Shown here one piece after another: positions 48,587 to 57,059 of a DNA stretch of 64,000 bases. A program made the translations under genes and the position numbers. The stretch's first letter is position 1, and every line of letters begins with the position of its first letter. Source of the stretch: Paenibacillus faecalis (GTDB taxonomy: Bacteria; Bacillota; Bacilli; Paenibacillales; Paenibacillaceae); contig NZ_LT985747.1 in NCBI RefSeq assembly GCF_900289175.1, positions 724,006-788,005 of the forward strand, in the 5' to 3' direction. Under the pieces are notes generated by a model. That model was not told the DNA's origin. It ran no database searches and saw nothing but the letters and a program-made list of their open reading frames with translations.

Positions 48587-49066
48587 TTATTTTCCAAGGA
48601 AAGAACGAAGCATCCACATATGCTTTTCAAAATCTGTTTTAAAGCCTGTCAGCATATCTGTGGTAGGCATATCCTCCGCTTTTTCAGCGACTTCAATACC
48701 TTCCTGCAGCTCCTCGGACAACGTTGCAAAATCCTCGATCAGCTTCTGTACCATACCGCGGTTATCTTCATTGCCAGCGGCCTCCTGAATGGTAGCAAGC
48801 TCAAGGTATTCTTTCATCGTTGCCGCAGGCTTCCCTTTGATCGCAAGCAGCCGTTCAGCCACCTCATCCATCTTCAAGGTAACTTCATCATAGAGTTCCT
48901 CAAACTTGGAGTGAAGGGAGAAGAAATTATCACCTTTTACATACCAATGGTAGTTATGGAGCTTTACATATAGAACATTCAAATTAGCTACTTGCTGGTT
49001 AAGCACCTGTTCTACCCCATGGTTTTTCGTTTTGCTATCCGAGTTCGTTGATTGTGTTTTATCCAT
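48587..49066 (-). CDS. dps: Dps-family DNA/iron-binding protein
   Basis: 159 aa. Dps proteins form 12-mers that oxidise and store iron and shield DNA. The ferroxidase site residues are in NYHWYVKGDNFFSLHSKFEELYDE. The first 25 residues (TQSTNSDSKTKNHG) are a flexible polar tail. Start at ATG 49066 with AAGGGG upstream. A hairpin GGGCTT/AAGCC followed by ATTTTT sits in the leader (about 49105-49125). Lying beside suf, it suits an iron/oxidative-stress neighbourhood. Confidence 0.92.
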   Translation of the reverse strand: MDKTQSTNSDSKTKNHGVEQVLNQQVANLNVLYVKLHNYHWYVKGDNFFSLHSKFEELYDEVTLKMDEVAERLLAIKGKPAATMKEYLELATIQEAAGNEDNRGMVQKLIEDFATLSEELQEGIEVAEKAEDMPTTDMLTGFKTDFEKHMWMLRSFLGK

Positions 49067-49336
49067 CGTCAATCCCCTTCCTTTTCCATACTTCATTCAT
49101 TAAAAATGGCTTTTTAAGCCCGACATTGGCCTTGAACTTTTTACTTCATTACAGTGCACATTAGGAGTACACATTATCTGCAACAATAAACTGAGCAGCT
49201 ACCTGTAGTTTACCCTACCGGCCTGACTCCGAATCAAAATAATCAACAAATTAAAGAACATTTTCAACTTCCTACATAAAAAATGCGTTTTCTTTTATAT
49301 GACTTATTTTAATATGAAGTATGACCACCCGTCTAA

Positions 49337-49455
49337 TGAAGTGACCCCATAAAGTTTAGACAGGTTAATTCTTTAGGCGACTTGTTGTGCATGAGTTCGA
49401 TACTGTACCGGACTCATGCCTTTTAGTTTCGCCAAGTGTCGATTTCCATATTTGT
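49337..49455 (-). mobile_element. Remnant of an IS3-family element
   Basis: The minus strand encodes RRHLAKLKGMSPVQYRTHAQ-like residues (NRHLAKLKGMSPVQYRTHAQ then QVA and stop at 49373), the C-terminal signature of IS3/IS150-type transposases. TGTCTAAACTTTATGGGGTCAC follows as the probable right end. No N-terminal transposase part is present. The rest of 49067-49655 is AT-rich with no gene seen. Confidence 0.7.
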
Positions 49456-49655
49456 ATTTCAAATAGAATATCGCGCACACTTTCATTATATTGATTATAG
49501 ATTGCTGGGTGTCATGGTGAGAATATGTATTTTTCTAGCAAACAGAGAACAACAAAAATTCCTAATTATGCAAAACTATTTACATTTAGTTTATTATGTT
49601 ATACAATTCAATGTGTGAGAAAAATTATAGACAATTTATATATTTGGTGTTTTGA

Positions 49656-50036
49656 ATGAGTAAATTTATACAAAAACTTGAACAGCAATTTTCTAATCTT
49701 ATTCGAACTTATCGAAAAAATAAGATTGGAAAAGGCCCTGAAAAGATTAAAGTAACTTTTATTAGGAATTGGGCAATTGCTTATATGAGTGGATGCCTAA
49801 GTCCTGTAGAACGGTTTATTACCCGCTCAAAAGAAGGGCAAGATATGATCTGGCATGCGCGTACTCGCATGGTAAAAGAGCTGTACAACGAGTTTGCTCC
49901 CACTGAGATGGAACAACTGGTAGGAGTAAAATTTGTAAAGCTTTTTACTGATGTAGATTTAGAGAAAGATGAAGTTGTATCTATATTTGTTTTTGAAAAG
50001 CCCATAGATGGAACAGAAAATATGTTTTCCATATGA
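49656..50036 (+). CDS. DUF2294 protein
   Basis: 126 aa. GKGPEKIKVTFIRNWAIAYMSGCLSPVE and a C-terminal VGVKFVKLFTDVDLEKDEVVSIFVFE match the DUF2294 pattern. Function unknown. AT-rich compared with neighbours and next to an IS remnant, so it may be acquired. A strong terminator follows. Confidence 0.75.
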   Translation: MSKFIQKLEQQFSNLIRTYRKNKIGKGPEKIKVTFIRNWAIAYMSGCLSPVERFITRSKEGQDMIWHARTRMVKELYNEFAPTEMEQLVGVKFVKLFTDVDLEKDEVVSIFVFEKPIDGTENMFSI

Positions 50037-50074
50037 CAAGCGGATGGTATACGGTACTTATGTGCTTAGTAACT

Positions 50075-50141
50075 AACCACTATCATTTTGGATAAAAGGA
50101 TCAGCCAACGCTACCTTTTGACCAAAATATAGTGGTTTTTT
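50075..50141 (+). terminator. Terminator/attenuator before formate dehydrogenase gene
   Basis: AACCACTAT-ATTTTGG (50075-50091) pairs with CCAAAAT-TAGTGGTT (50122-50137), one mismatch, and TTTT follows. It ends the DUF2294 transcript or attenuates the gene at 50177. Confidence 0.75.
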
Positions 50142-50176
50142 ATATTTATATTTTTCATTCCAAGGAGGAATACGTC

Positions 50177-51220
50177 ATGAAAATTGTAGCGGTACTGCCC
50201 CCAGTAGTTGAATTGCCAGAACAATCTCCAGGGTATTTGTTTAACGTTGAGAAAGCTTATAACCTGCATGAGTACTTTGCAAGCAAGGGCCATGAATTCG
50301 TTACAATCAGCGACGCAAAGGAGTCTTTGGAGCCTCACTTGGCTGACATGTCCATCTTTATTTGTAGCCCGTTCTACCCTGCTTACCTGACAAAAGAGCT
50401 CATTGAGCGTTCTCCGAATCTCAAATTGGCTGTGACAGCTGGTGTCGGTTCTGACCATTTTGATCTGAAAGCTTGCGCAGCAAGGAATATCACGGTTGCA
50501 GAAGTTACAGGAAGTAACGTTGTAAGTGTGGCGGAACATGCTGTCATGCAAATCCTGATCTTGCTCCGCAACTTCGTTGGCGGTCACCAGCAAGCAGTAA
50601 GTGGCGAGTGGAGCCTGCCTAAAGTTGGTGCATATGCACACGACCTCGAAGGGAAGACAGTCGGTATCTTTGGATTTGGACGCATCGGCCAACGTGTCGC
50701 TGCCCGTTTGCGCCCATTCGATGTCAAATTGGTTTACAACGATCCATACCGTCGTGAAGATTTGGAAGCTCAGTTGGACGTTGAATACGTTCCATTCGAC
50801 AAACTGGTGGAAACCAGTGATGTTATCACTATCCATGCTCCATTGACAGAGCAAACAGATACGCTGTTCAACCGCGATGTTTTAGGTCGCACCAAACAAG
50901 GTGCTTATATCGTTAATACCGCACGCGGAAAAATCATGGAAACAAACGCTCTTGTAGACTCCCTGAAATCCGGACATTTGGCTGGCTACGCTGGTGACGT
51001 GTGGTATCCACAACCTGCTGCTGCCGATCATCCTTGGAGAACAATGCCAAAACAAGCTATGACCATCCACTACTCCGGTATGACTTTGGAAGCTCAACAC
51101 CGCATTGAGCTTGGAACAAAAGCGATTCTGGATAACTTCTTTGAAGGAAAAGCGCAAAAACAGGAAGATTTAATTGTAGACGGCGGAGAAATCGTCAGCC
51201 CAAGCTACAAAATCAAGTAA
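50177..51220 (+). CDS. fdh: NAD-dependent formate dehydrogenase
   Basis: 347 aa, D-2-hydroxyacid dehydrogenase fold, metal-free. The closest pattern is NAD formate dehydrogenase of Pseudomonas and yeasts: SPFYPAYLT near the substrate site, TAGVGSDHFDL, AEVTGSNVVSVAEH (with the substrate Asn), the NAD loop GIFGFGRIGQ, NTARGK (catalytic Arg), and GDVWYPQPAAADHPWRTMP with the catalytic His after MTIH. It oxidises formate to CO2 and yields NADH. GGAGG precedes the ATG. Single gene. Confidence 0.9.
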   Translation: MKIVAVLPPVVELPEQSPGYLFNVEKAYNLHEYFASKGHEFVTISDAKESLEPHLADMSIFICSPFYPAYLTKELIERSPNLKLAVTAGVGSDHFDLKACAARNITVAEVTGSNVVSVAEHAVMQILILLRNFVGGHQQAVSGEWSLPKVGAYAHDLEGKTVGIFGFGRIGQRVAARLRPFDVKLVYNDPYRREDLEAQLDVEYVPFDKLVETSDVITIHAPLTEQTDTLFNRDVLGRTKQGAYIVNTARGKIMETNALVDSLKSGHLAGYAGDVWYPQPAAADHPWRTMPKQAMTIHYSGMTLEAQHRIELGTKAILDNFFEGKAQKQEDLIVDGGEIVSPSYKIK

Positions 51221-51493
51221 ATCCACTTTATCCTGTCAACAAAAGACGAAAAAAGAATGGGCATATTAGTAAACTCGTCCATCTAACTGCCATCGAATCG
51301 GATAGGAGGCTACCCATTAGTTGAGTAGCCGACCTTCCGCACCAGCGTTCGGTATACAGGGTTCAATCGCTTGAGTGCAAGTTACGCAGACGCTCGTACT
51401 GCGCAGGAAAATCGTAATATCCTGCCTGTGCGAGCTTTTCGTTTGTAATCGAACATTGTAATATCGCGCTTCTGGCAATGCGCCAGTCGACAT
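51221..51493. other. Intergenic region between fdh and yunC
   Basis: Contains a hairpin GGCTAC...GTAGCC (51308-51330) without a T tract. No gene supported. Confidence 0.4.
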
Positions 51494-51796
51494 CTACAGC
51501 ATCTTAAGGATTGCATCCCTGCCTCTTTGGCCAGGCTGAATCCCCCACTTCTCCGCTTCAACGGTAACTGACTCCAACGGCGCCTCAAGCAAATCCTCAA
51601 GTGTTCGAACTCCGACAGCTCTTCCGGCAATAATCTGACGGTCTGACAGCTTCTGGTTAAGAAGACCTACATCCAAAGCCCCGCACATGATATATCCGCG
51701 AGTTGTATATATGGCCAAAAGTGTAGTCTTGGGTAGCTTCACTTCCACTCCCATAACGGTATGTCCTTCAACTTCGATAGGCAGCAGTGTAACCAT
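51494..51796 (-). CDS. yunC: YunC, DUF1805 protein
   Basis: 100 aa. VEGHTVMGVEVKLPKTTLLAIYTTRGYIMCGALDV and the central RQIIAGRAVGVRTLEDLLEAPLE are DUF1805 signatures. Function unknown. GGGGAGGTG precedes the ATG at 51796. Confidence 0.88.
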   Translation of the reverse strand: MVTLLPIEVEGHTVMGVEVKLPKTTLLAIYTTRGYIMCGALDVGLLNQKLSDRQIIAGRAVGVRTLEDLLEAPLESVTVEAEKWGIQPGQRGRDAILKML

Positions 51797-51980
51797 GAAA
51801 CACACCTCCCCTCACCTGACTAAGATCATGTGTATTCTATAAGCGATAGTATGGTGCAAACGTCTCTGGCTAAAAAAACACTTTTATGAAAAACATCATG
51901 ACATTAGGACTATGATTATCTGGAAGGTATGATATAGTGTAATTTAGGAATGATTTTGAAAGCTGGTGAACCGTATATTT

Positions 51981-52541
51981 ATGAACAATAATGCAACTAC
52001 TGATGAAAATGGCTTTTTATTTAATGTTGATATTTTAATAAAAAGCCGCTCAAATGCACTGGCTTTGCAGCAATTGCTAGAGATGCTGAACAATAATGAA
52101 GCAGTCATGGATTTTCGCATTAAATCAGGGATGGAGCTTGGAGAAATTATCGATACCCTGGTTCAGGCGAAGAAGCGCTCCGTCATCTCTAAAGCCAAAG
52201 CGCCAATTTCCATAGCAGATGAATTACCATCTAGCAATAAAGAATTTAACTCCAATAATCATTCAAGTAAAGGTCCAATCCTACCGGAAAAGGAAAAGAA
52301 GCCTGCTAAAAGCAGCGTTTCACCCCCTCCTGAGAATAACCCTTACGAATGGATTAAAATTTACTCAAAAGACAATCGCCTTGTTAGACTGACAGCTAAC
52401 CGTAACGGCAAACAGATTAGTCTGCCTTGCCGTATCCTCAATTACGATGAAATCAATCAAATGGTAAATGTGTATCATGTGGATGAAAAACAGGTTTATA
52501 CATTTAAGGTAAATGAAATTGACGAGTTCAGCGCCGGCTAA
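51981..52541 (+). CDS. Hypothetical protein with helical N-terminus and beta C-terminus
   Basis: 186 aa. Residues 1-80 contain an amphipathic helix region (ALALQQLLEMLNNNEAVMDF), then a low-complexity Lys/Pro/Ser linker (KEKKPAKSSVSPPP) and a C-terminal beta-rich domain (WIKIYSKDNRLVRL to VYTFKVNEIDEF). Start at ATG 51981 with a weak GGTGA site. I do not recognise the family. Confidence 0.6.
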   Translation: MNNNATTDENGFLFNVDILIKSRSNALALQQLLEMLNNNEAVMDFRIKSGMELGEIIDTLVQAKKRSVISKAKAPISIADELPSSNKEFNSNNHSSKGPILPEKEKKPAKSSVSPPPENNPYEWIKIYSKDNRLVRLTANRNGKQISLPCRILNYDEINQMVNVYHVDEKQVYTFKVNEIDEFSAG

Positions 52542-52600
52542 AACTAAAAAGAAGCGATTTTGTCGTCCCTTTTTTTAAAAGACGACGATATTCCTTCAAG

Positions 52601-52645
52601 AAAAACGGCTTCCCCTTCCTTAACTGGAACAGGTAAGCCGTTTTT
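52601..52645. terminator. Bidirectional terminator
   Basis: AAAAACGGCTT (52601-52611) pairs with AAGCCGTTTTT (52635-52645). Lies between convergent genes. Confidence 0.85.
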
Positions 52646-52659
52646 ACATTTATGTTTTG

Positions 52660-53049
52660 CTATGCTCTTTTTCCTGACCAGGCCGAAGACATAAGCACTA
52701 GCCAGCCAGCTATAAAAGATACGCCTCCAATCGGCGTAATTGCCCCAAGCCATTTGATTCCGCTCAAGCTCAGAACATACAAGCTGCCAGAAAAAATAAT
52801 CGTCCCTGCGATAAACAACACACCCGCCCAGAACAGTTTTCTAGATTCACCGAACAATCCTGCCGCGATCCCCGTAATGATAATTGCAATACCATGAATC
52901 ATATGATACTGGACTCCGGTCTCATATACCGATATTTCATCCGGGCTGATCTTTCCTTCCAGTATATGGGCGCCGAATGCGCCAAGAGCTACGGACAGTG
53001 CCATTAGGACAGCTCCCCAGGCAATAAAAACTTTTTGCATTTTTGTCAA
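52660..53049 (-). CDS. DUF423 membrane protein (YwdK-like)
   Basis: 129 aa with four membrane helices. GAFGAHILEG, TGVQYHMIHGIAII and SGSLYVLSLSGIKWLGAITPIGG are the DUF423 signatures. Function unknown. Single gene. Confidence 0.9.
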   Translation of the reverse strand: MTKMQKVFIAWGAVLMALSVALGAFGAHILEGKISPDEISVYETGVQYHMIHGIAIIITGIAAGLFGESRKLFWAGVLFIAGTIIFSGSLYVLSLSGIKWLGAITPIGGVSFIAGWLVLMSSAWSGKRA

Positions 53050-53239
53050 CCACTCCTTTAACGTTTACTCGTACAGTGTGTTATCCTTTAATCAATGTCT
53101 ATTTATCAGTTTAACCGAAGGAATACACGTTTGCCACCAATCCAGCAGAAGCAAAAGGCTTGATTTCACGACAATTTTATGAAAAATTTAAAACAAATAC
53201 GATAAAAAATTGCAGGAAAAAATAAGGAGAGAATACATA

Positions 53240-53656
53240 ATGAAACATCAAACCAAGTCCCCACCACTGAATCAAAAAGAGCCACCAGGACAAACCGAAA
53301 TCAATCCACCTGAGGATATTAAACAGTTCCGTTATGGCATTATTTCTTTTGTTATTTCCATAGTAACTTTGATTGGTTATATCCTCATGGCTTCACTCGG
53401 AACGACCATGATCGAGCCGTATATTACCCCTGATGGTAAAGTACTTCAGCCTTCCCAGGAATCGCTAGAAGCGATGACATCTTTGGCGGCCGTGTTTATT
53501 ATCATTGTGACTATCAATCTGATCGGATTGCTCATTGGATTGATCGGAAGCTTTTCCAAAACCCATAAAAGATCTTACTCCATACTCGGCGCCATTATTA
53601 ACGGTGTCGTCCTCTTTACGATTTTGGCCTTGTTTGTATTCGTTCTGAACGGTTAA
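53240..53656 (+). CDS. Small membrane protein, unknown
   Basis: 138 aa. A Pro/Gln-rich, polar N-terminal 30 residues precede three membrane helices (IISFVISIVTLIGYILMASL, VFIIIVTINLIGLLIGLIGS, IINGVVLFTILALFVFVL). AAGGAGAG lies before the ATG at 53240. No family recognised. Confidence 0.7.
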   Translation: MKHQTKSPPLNQKEPPGQTEINPPEDIKQFRYGIISFVISIVTLIGYILMASLGTTMIEPYITPDGKVLQPSQESLEAMTSLAAVFIIIVTINLIGLLIGLIGSFSKTHKRSYSILGAIINGVVLFTILALFVFVLNG

Positions 53657-53664
53657 GTTACATT

Positions 53665-53702
53665 CCCTGCCTCTTCAACATATGAGGGTGCAGGGATTTT
53701 TA
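53665..53702 (+). terminator. Terminator before yhbH
   Basis: CCCTGC (53665-53670) pairs with GCAGGG (53690-53695) followed by ATTTTTAT. Confidence 0.7.
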
Positions 53703-53862
53703 TCGTTTTTTTTTGGTGAAAGGCGGTTTAAAAATAGACCAAGCTCAAAAGCAGGTTCCCGGTATCTACACTCACATAACGAACGTTTACAGGAATATAA
53801 TGGGGTACTACAGACCTTATAACCTGTATGAGGTAAAGGACATAGGTGGGAGGTGCTTGTCC

Positions 53863-54540
53863 GTGAAAAACGAAGATTCTCTGTCGTTCATCGTATCCCG
53901 TGAAGATTGGTCGCTTCACCGCAAAGGCTACCAGGACCAGGTTCGCCATCAACAAAAAATCAAGGATGTTATCAGACAGAACCTGCCTGATCTCATCACA
54001 GAGGAAAATATTATCCTCTCCGATGGCAAACAAATTATAAAAGTGCCGATCCGAAGCCTTGATGAATACCGGTTTATTTATAATTATCAGAAGCAAAAAC
54101 ATGTTGGGCAGGGAGACGGTGACAGCAAGGTAGGTGATGTTCTAGGCCGCGATTCTTCGCAGCAGCCGGGAAAAGGCGAAAAAGCCGGAGACCAGCCGGG
54201 ATATGATGTCATCGAGACGGAAGTTAGTATTGAAGAACTTGAAAACATGCTGTTCGAGGAACTTGAGCTTCCGCTACTTCAGCCAAAAGATAAGGAGGCG
54301 ATCGAAACTCATTCCATCGTCTTTAACGATATTCGAAAAAAAGGGATTGTATCGAACATCGATAAAAAAAGGACAATTTTGGAGAACCTCCGTCGTAATG
54401 CCATGGCCGGAAATCCGGGCATCCACCGCATCAGTCCCGATGATCTGAGGTTTAAAACGTGGGATGACACGGTGATTCCGGAATCCAACGCGGTCATTAT
54501 CGCCATGATGGATACTTCGGGTTCGATGGGTGTTTCATAA
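53863..54540 (+). pseudogene. yhbH: yhbH, 5' part, split by an integrated element
   Basis: 225 residues of YhbH (DUF444), a sporulation protein; in B. subtilis the gene belongs to the sigma-E regulon. Start is GTG at 53863 with GGGAGGTG upstream. The sequence follows YhbH closely: FIVSREDWSLHRKGYQDQ, IPIRSLDEYRF, KHVGQGDGDSKVGDV, FNDIRKKG, then AMMDTSGSMG. It breaks off right after the VWA/MIDAS motif DTSGSMG, continuing with Val-Ser-stop from foreign DNA. About 160-170 C-terminal residues, including the expected ARSFFFWM block, are missing. The first base of the serine recombinase gene follows the stop directly. The gene is split rather than decayed: no frameshift or stop is seen in the 225 residues. 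Confidence 0.93.
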
Positions 54541-54560
54541 TTAACTACTGAAATCATAGA
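54515..54560. other. Left attachment junction (attL) of the element
   Basis: yhbH coding sequence matching the family ends near 54530 (TCGATGGGT). From there on the sequence no longer fits YhbH, and the recombinase stop codon is at 54541-54543. The exact core cannot be fixed without the right end. Confidence 0.7.
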
Positions 54561-56076
54561 TGTATTCAATCACTGAATGCTCACCTTTTATTGTTATCTT
54601 GCTAATAATGTCATGAAGCAATACCCTTAAACGCTGTGTATCATCAACCTTTACCTCGTTAAACTCCTCAATTATATATTGAAGGGATGAAGCTTCGGTA
54701 ATCTTTTCCTCGATCCCTTTGATTTGATTCTCAATTAATACAAGTTCATCATCCAGAGCTGCTATTTTATTCTTTAATTCAATCATCTGAGAGCGATACA
54801 ACTCTTCTGTGAAAAGTTCACGTTGATTAAATATATCCTTCTGATCTTTAATCAATTTGTCTCGCTTAATGTTGACCGCTTTAATTTCCTTTCTCAGATT
54901 ATTGACATCCTCTTCCCTATTTGCAGTTAACAATAACGAATGTTTAGGTAGACTCCCTAACTTGTCTCTTACATCACTTAAAATTGCTGCTTCAAGTTCA
55001 TCAGCATTTATATTAGCTTGGGGACAGGAATCCCGACCATATTTATGATAAGTTTTACAAATGTAATAACGATATTCTTTATTGCCATGTGTGCGTTTTT
55101 GACATACCATTCCTACGCCACAGATCCCGCATACAAGTATACCCGTTAACGGATGATGGGCTCTTTTAATCCCTCTTTCATGTGTACGAGATGCCAATAT
55201 TTTTTGGGCTTTATAAAACATTTCCTTGTCCACCAATGCAGGATGAGCATCTTCAACTATTTGCCATTCACTTCTATTCATTTTTATCTGTATCTTCTTT
55301 TTGGTCATTGCTCCTCTTTCATCGTACTCCCGCTTCAATACATTCCTTCTTGTTCCATAAGCAACTTGTCCAATGTAGGCCGGATTTCGAATAAGTCTAT
55401 TAACTGTTTCTCTACTCCACAGCTTTCCATTCTTTGTTAGCACGCCCTTTTTGTTTAAATATTCAGCAATTTTAAAAGTACCCATTCCTTTATTGACATA
55501 CAGATCAAAAACAAGTGGAGGAATCTTCCCTAGTTCTTCATGAATGACTAATTTTTTAGTTTCTGGATTAACCCGATAACCAAAGGGAGGTTCACCGTTC
55601 CATTGCCCTCTCGCTGCTTTCTGCTTTCTTGCACTACTCACACGTACAGATATCTTCTTGCTTTCCTGTTCAGACAAAACGGAAAGAATATCAAATGTAA
55701 TATTGTCTTTATTCAGAGAGTCGTAATTATCATTAATCGCAATAACTCTTACTCCGTACTGTTCGAACATCCCAATGATAGCCGGATTTTCTTGTTTATC
55801 TCTTCCCACACGGCTAACTTCTTTGAAGACAAGTAATTGAATCCTTCCTTCTCTTGCGTCTGTAATTGCCTTCTTCATTTCTGCCCGATCAAATACACTG
55901 GTGTAATATCCTGATACAGCTTCATCTGGATAGACAGTTATGTCATCGGAATCATATTCATCCCCTAACCGTCTAATATACTCTCTTGCTTGGTCTACTT
56001 GATTCTCTATTGAGTCTCCCTGACGGTCTGTACTTACCCTTGCATAGATGCCACATTTAATTTTATCAATTACCAT
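54541..56076 (-). CDS. Large serine recombinase (element integrase)
   Basis: 511 aa. The N-terminal resolvase domain has GIYARVSTDRQGDSIENQ with the nucleophile Ser at residue 15. Further motifs are VFKEVSRVGRD and the recombinase domain with FGYRVNPE and WSRETVNRLIRNPAYIG. A zinc-ribbon CGICGVGMVC...C...C follows, then a coiled coil (about residues 400-470). This is the large serine integrase architecture of SPbeta SprA and phiC31 Int. Its 3' end touches the interrupted yhbH, the usual position at an att site. GAGG precedes the ATG. Excision would need a recombination directionality factor. Confidence 0.95.
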   Translation of the reverse strand: MVIDKIKCGIYARVSTDRQGDSIENQVDQAREYIRRLGDEYDSDDITVYPDEAVSGYYTSVFDRAEMKKAITDAREGRIQLLVFKEVSRVGRDKQENPAIIGMFEQYGVRVIAINDNYDSLNKDNITFDILSVLSEQESKKISVRVSSARKQKAARGQWNGEPPFGYRVNPETKKLVIHEELGKIPPLVFDLYVNKGMGTFKIAEYLNKKGVLTKNGKLWSRETVNRLIRNPAYIGQVAYGTRRNVLKREYDERGAMTKKKIQIKMNRSEWQIVEDAHPALVDKEMFYKAQKILASRTHERGIKRAHHPLTGILVCGICGVGMVCQKRTHGNKEYRYYICKTYHKYGRDSCPQANINADELEAAILSDVRDKLGSLPKHSLLLTANREEDVNNLRKEIKAVNIKRDKLIKDQKDIFNQRELFTEELYRSQMIELKNKIAALDDELVLIENQIKGIEEKITEASSLQYIIEEFNEVKVDDTQRLRVLLHDIISKITIKGEHSVIEYIYDFSS

Positions 56077-56156
56077 TTAACAACCTCGTTTTCATAGTTA
56101 GTTAATGACACACCTATTATTAATTATACGTATAATGTTAACTAAATAACACCCTA

Positions 56157-56330
56157 TTATTGGGTGTCATTGATTTTTTCGTTATTTGTTTTATATGTAT
56201 TATTGGGTATCAGTTCAACATTAATTTCTAAACCATATTTATCCTTAGCAAACTCCTTTAATTTCTCTGCATACCATTCATAAGGTGACCTTGAGCCATT
56301 AACTGATGAAACCGTGATTGCTATCCTCAA
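56157..56330 (-). CDS. 57-aa element protein, unknown
   Basis: Frame from TTG 56330 after GAGGGGAGGGG to TAA 56157-56159, starting LRIAITVSSVNGSRSPYEWY and continuing AEKLKEFAKDKYG. Coherent codon use and a ribosome site support it despite its size. The stop lies in an ACACCC/GGGTGT hairpin (56149-56166). Function unknown. It is close to the integrase, and small proteins of this size can be directionality factors, but no motif proves this. Confidence 0.5.
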   Translation of the reverse strand: MRIAITVSSVNGSRSPYEWYAEKLKEFAKDKYGLEINVELIPNNTYKTNNEKINDTQ

Positions 56331-56704
56331 CCCCTCCCCTCATTCTAAAGGTTATGAATTGAAGAACTTGTCTCATTCGATATATTTGATTTCCATTCAA
56401 TATGTATAATCCACTTTCTTTTTATGTATTTTTATCTAATTAAACTATCCCTAATTTCGTGTAGGTTGTATATTCAACATATCCCAATAACCTACGGAAT
56501 TTTTCCGTTAGTTAAATCAATGTGTAATTTTCGGATATGGTGATTTCGCCATGTCTAATCTTGTGATCACGAACAGTATTTAGATTGTGCGTTCCACCGC
56601 AACTGAAAAGTTGTACACTCCGTACAACCCTATATCTTCTAGTCTTCGCTTAAATCAATTTGATTTCCACAGAACCTCTGGGACTATCGTCCGTAGGGTC
56701 TACC
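56331..56704. promoter_or_regulatory. Intergenic region with inverted repeat
   Basis: No gene seen. GTTGTAC-ACTCC-GTACAAC (56610-56628) is a perfect 7-bp inverted repeat, a possible operator. CGGAA/TTCCG lies at about 56496-56509. Confidence 0.45.
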
Positions 56705-56827
56705 CTATTCCTCTTCCATTTCATTCTCTATGTATTCAAAATAATCACATTCACTCTCACCATAATTATCATGGACGTACACACGCATTGTACGCCCGTC
56801 TAAGCCTGTAATATGTATCTGCTTCAT
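56705..56827 (-). CDS. 40-aa acidic element protein, unknown
   Basis: MKQIHITGLDGRTMRVYVHD followed by an acidic tail ending ENEMEEE. AAGGGG lies 5 nt before the ATG, and the gene starts 1 nt after the stop of the 76-aa gene upstream. It fits a phage early operon. Function unknown. Confidence 0.6.
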   Translation of the reverse strand: MKQIHITGLDGRTMRVYVHDNYGESECDYFEYIENEMEEE

Positions 56828-56828
56828 T

Positions 56829-57059
56829 CTATACCCCTTCGTTGTAAAACTCTCGTAGAAACGCTTCTGTTACGTCTGGTATGTAATAATTGTTCAAGAA
56901 CTCTCTAACGATATCAATTGGATAATCTTCATCCCTTAATAATGTCTTGATAAAACTTATAGGTTCCAAATGTAAACCGTCTGTACTCAACTGTCCCGCT
57001 ACTAGTCCATATTCCTCTAACAAGCTGCTTAAATTGAGTTGATTAACCGTTTTTGACAT
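56829..57059 (-). CDS. 76-aa element protein, unknown
   Basis: Mostly helical, acidic protein (SLLEEYGLVAGQLSTDGL, FIKTLLRDEDYPIDIVREFL). Its ATG overlaps the end of the 244-aa gene, whose last codons include the AAAGGAG site, so translation is coupled. No family recognised. Confidence 0.6.
   Translation of the reverse strand: MSKTVNQLNLSSLLEEYGLVAGQLSTDGLHLEPISFIKTLLRDEDYPIDIVREFLNNYYIPDVTEAFLREFYNEGV

Noticed and set aside
51382..51630. 82-codon minus-strand frame overlapping yunC
   Set aside because: It is a shadow of yunC in another frame, without a ribosome site and with Arg/Ser-rich, non-family sequence.
53713..53862. Upstream extension of the yhbH frame
   Set aside because: YhbH proteins start near FVISxEDWSLHRKG, and GGGAGGTG precedes the GTG at 53863. 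The extension has no ribosome site.
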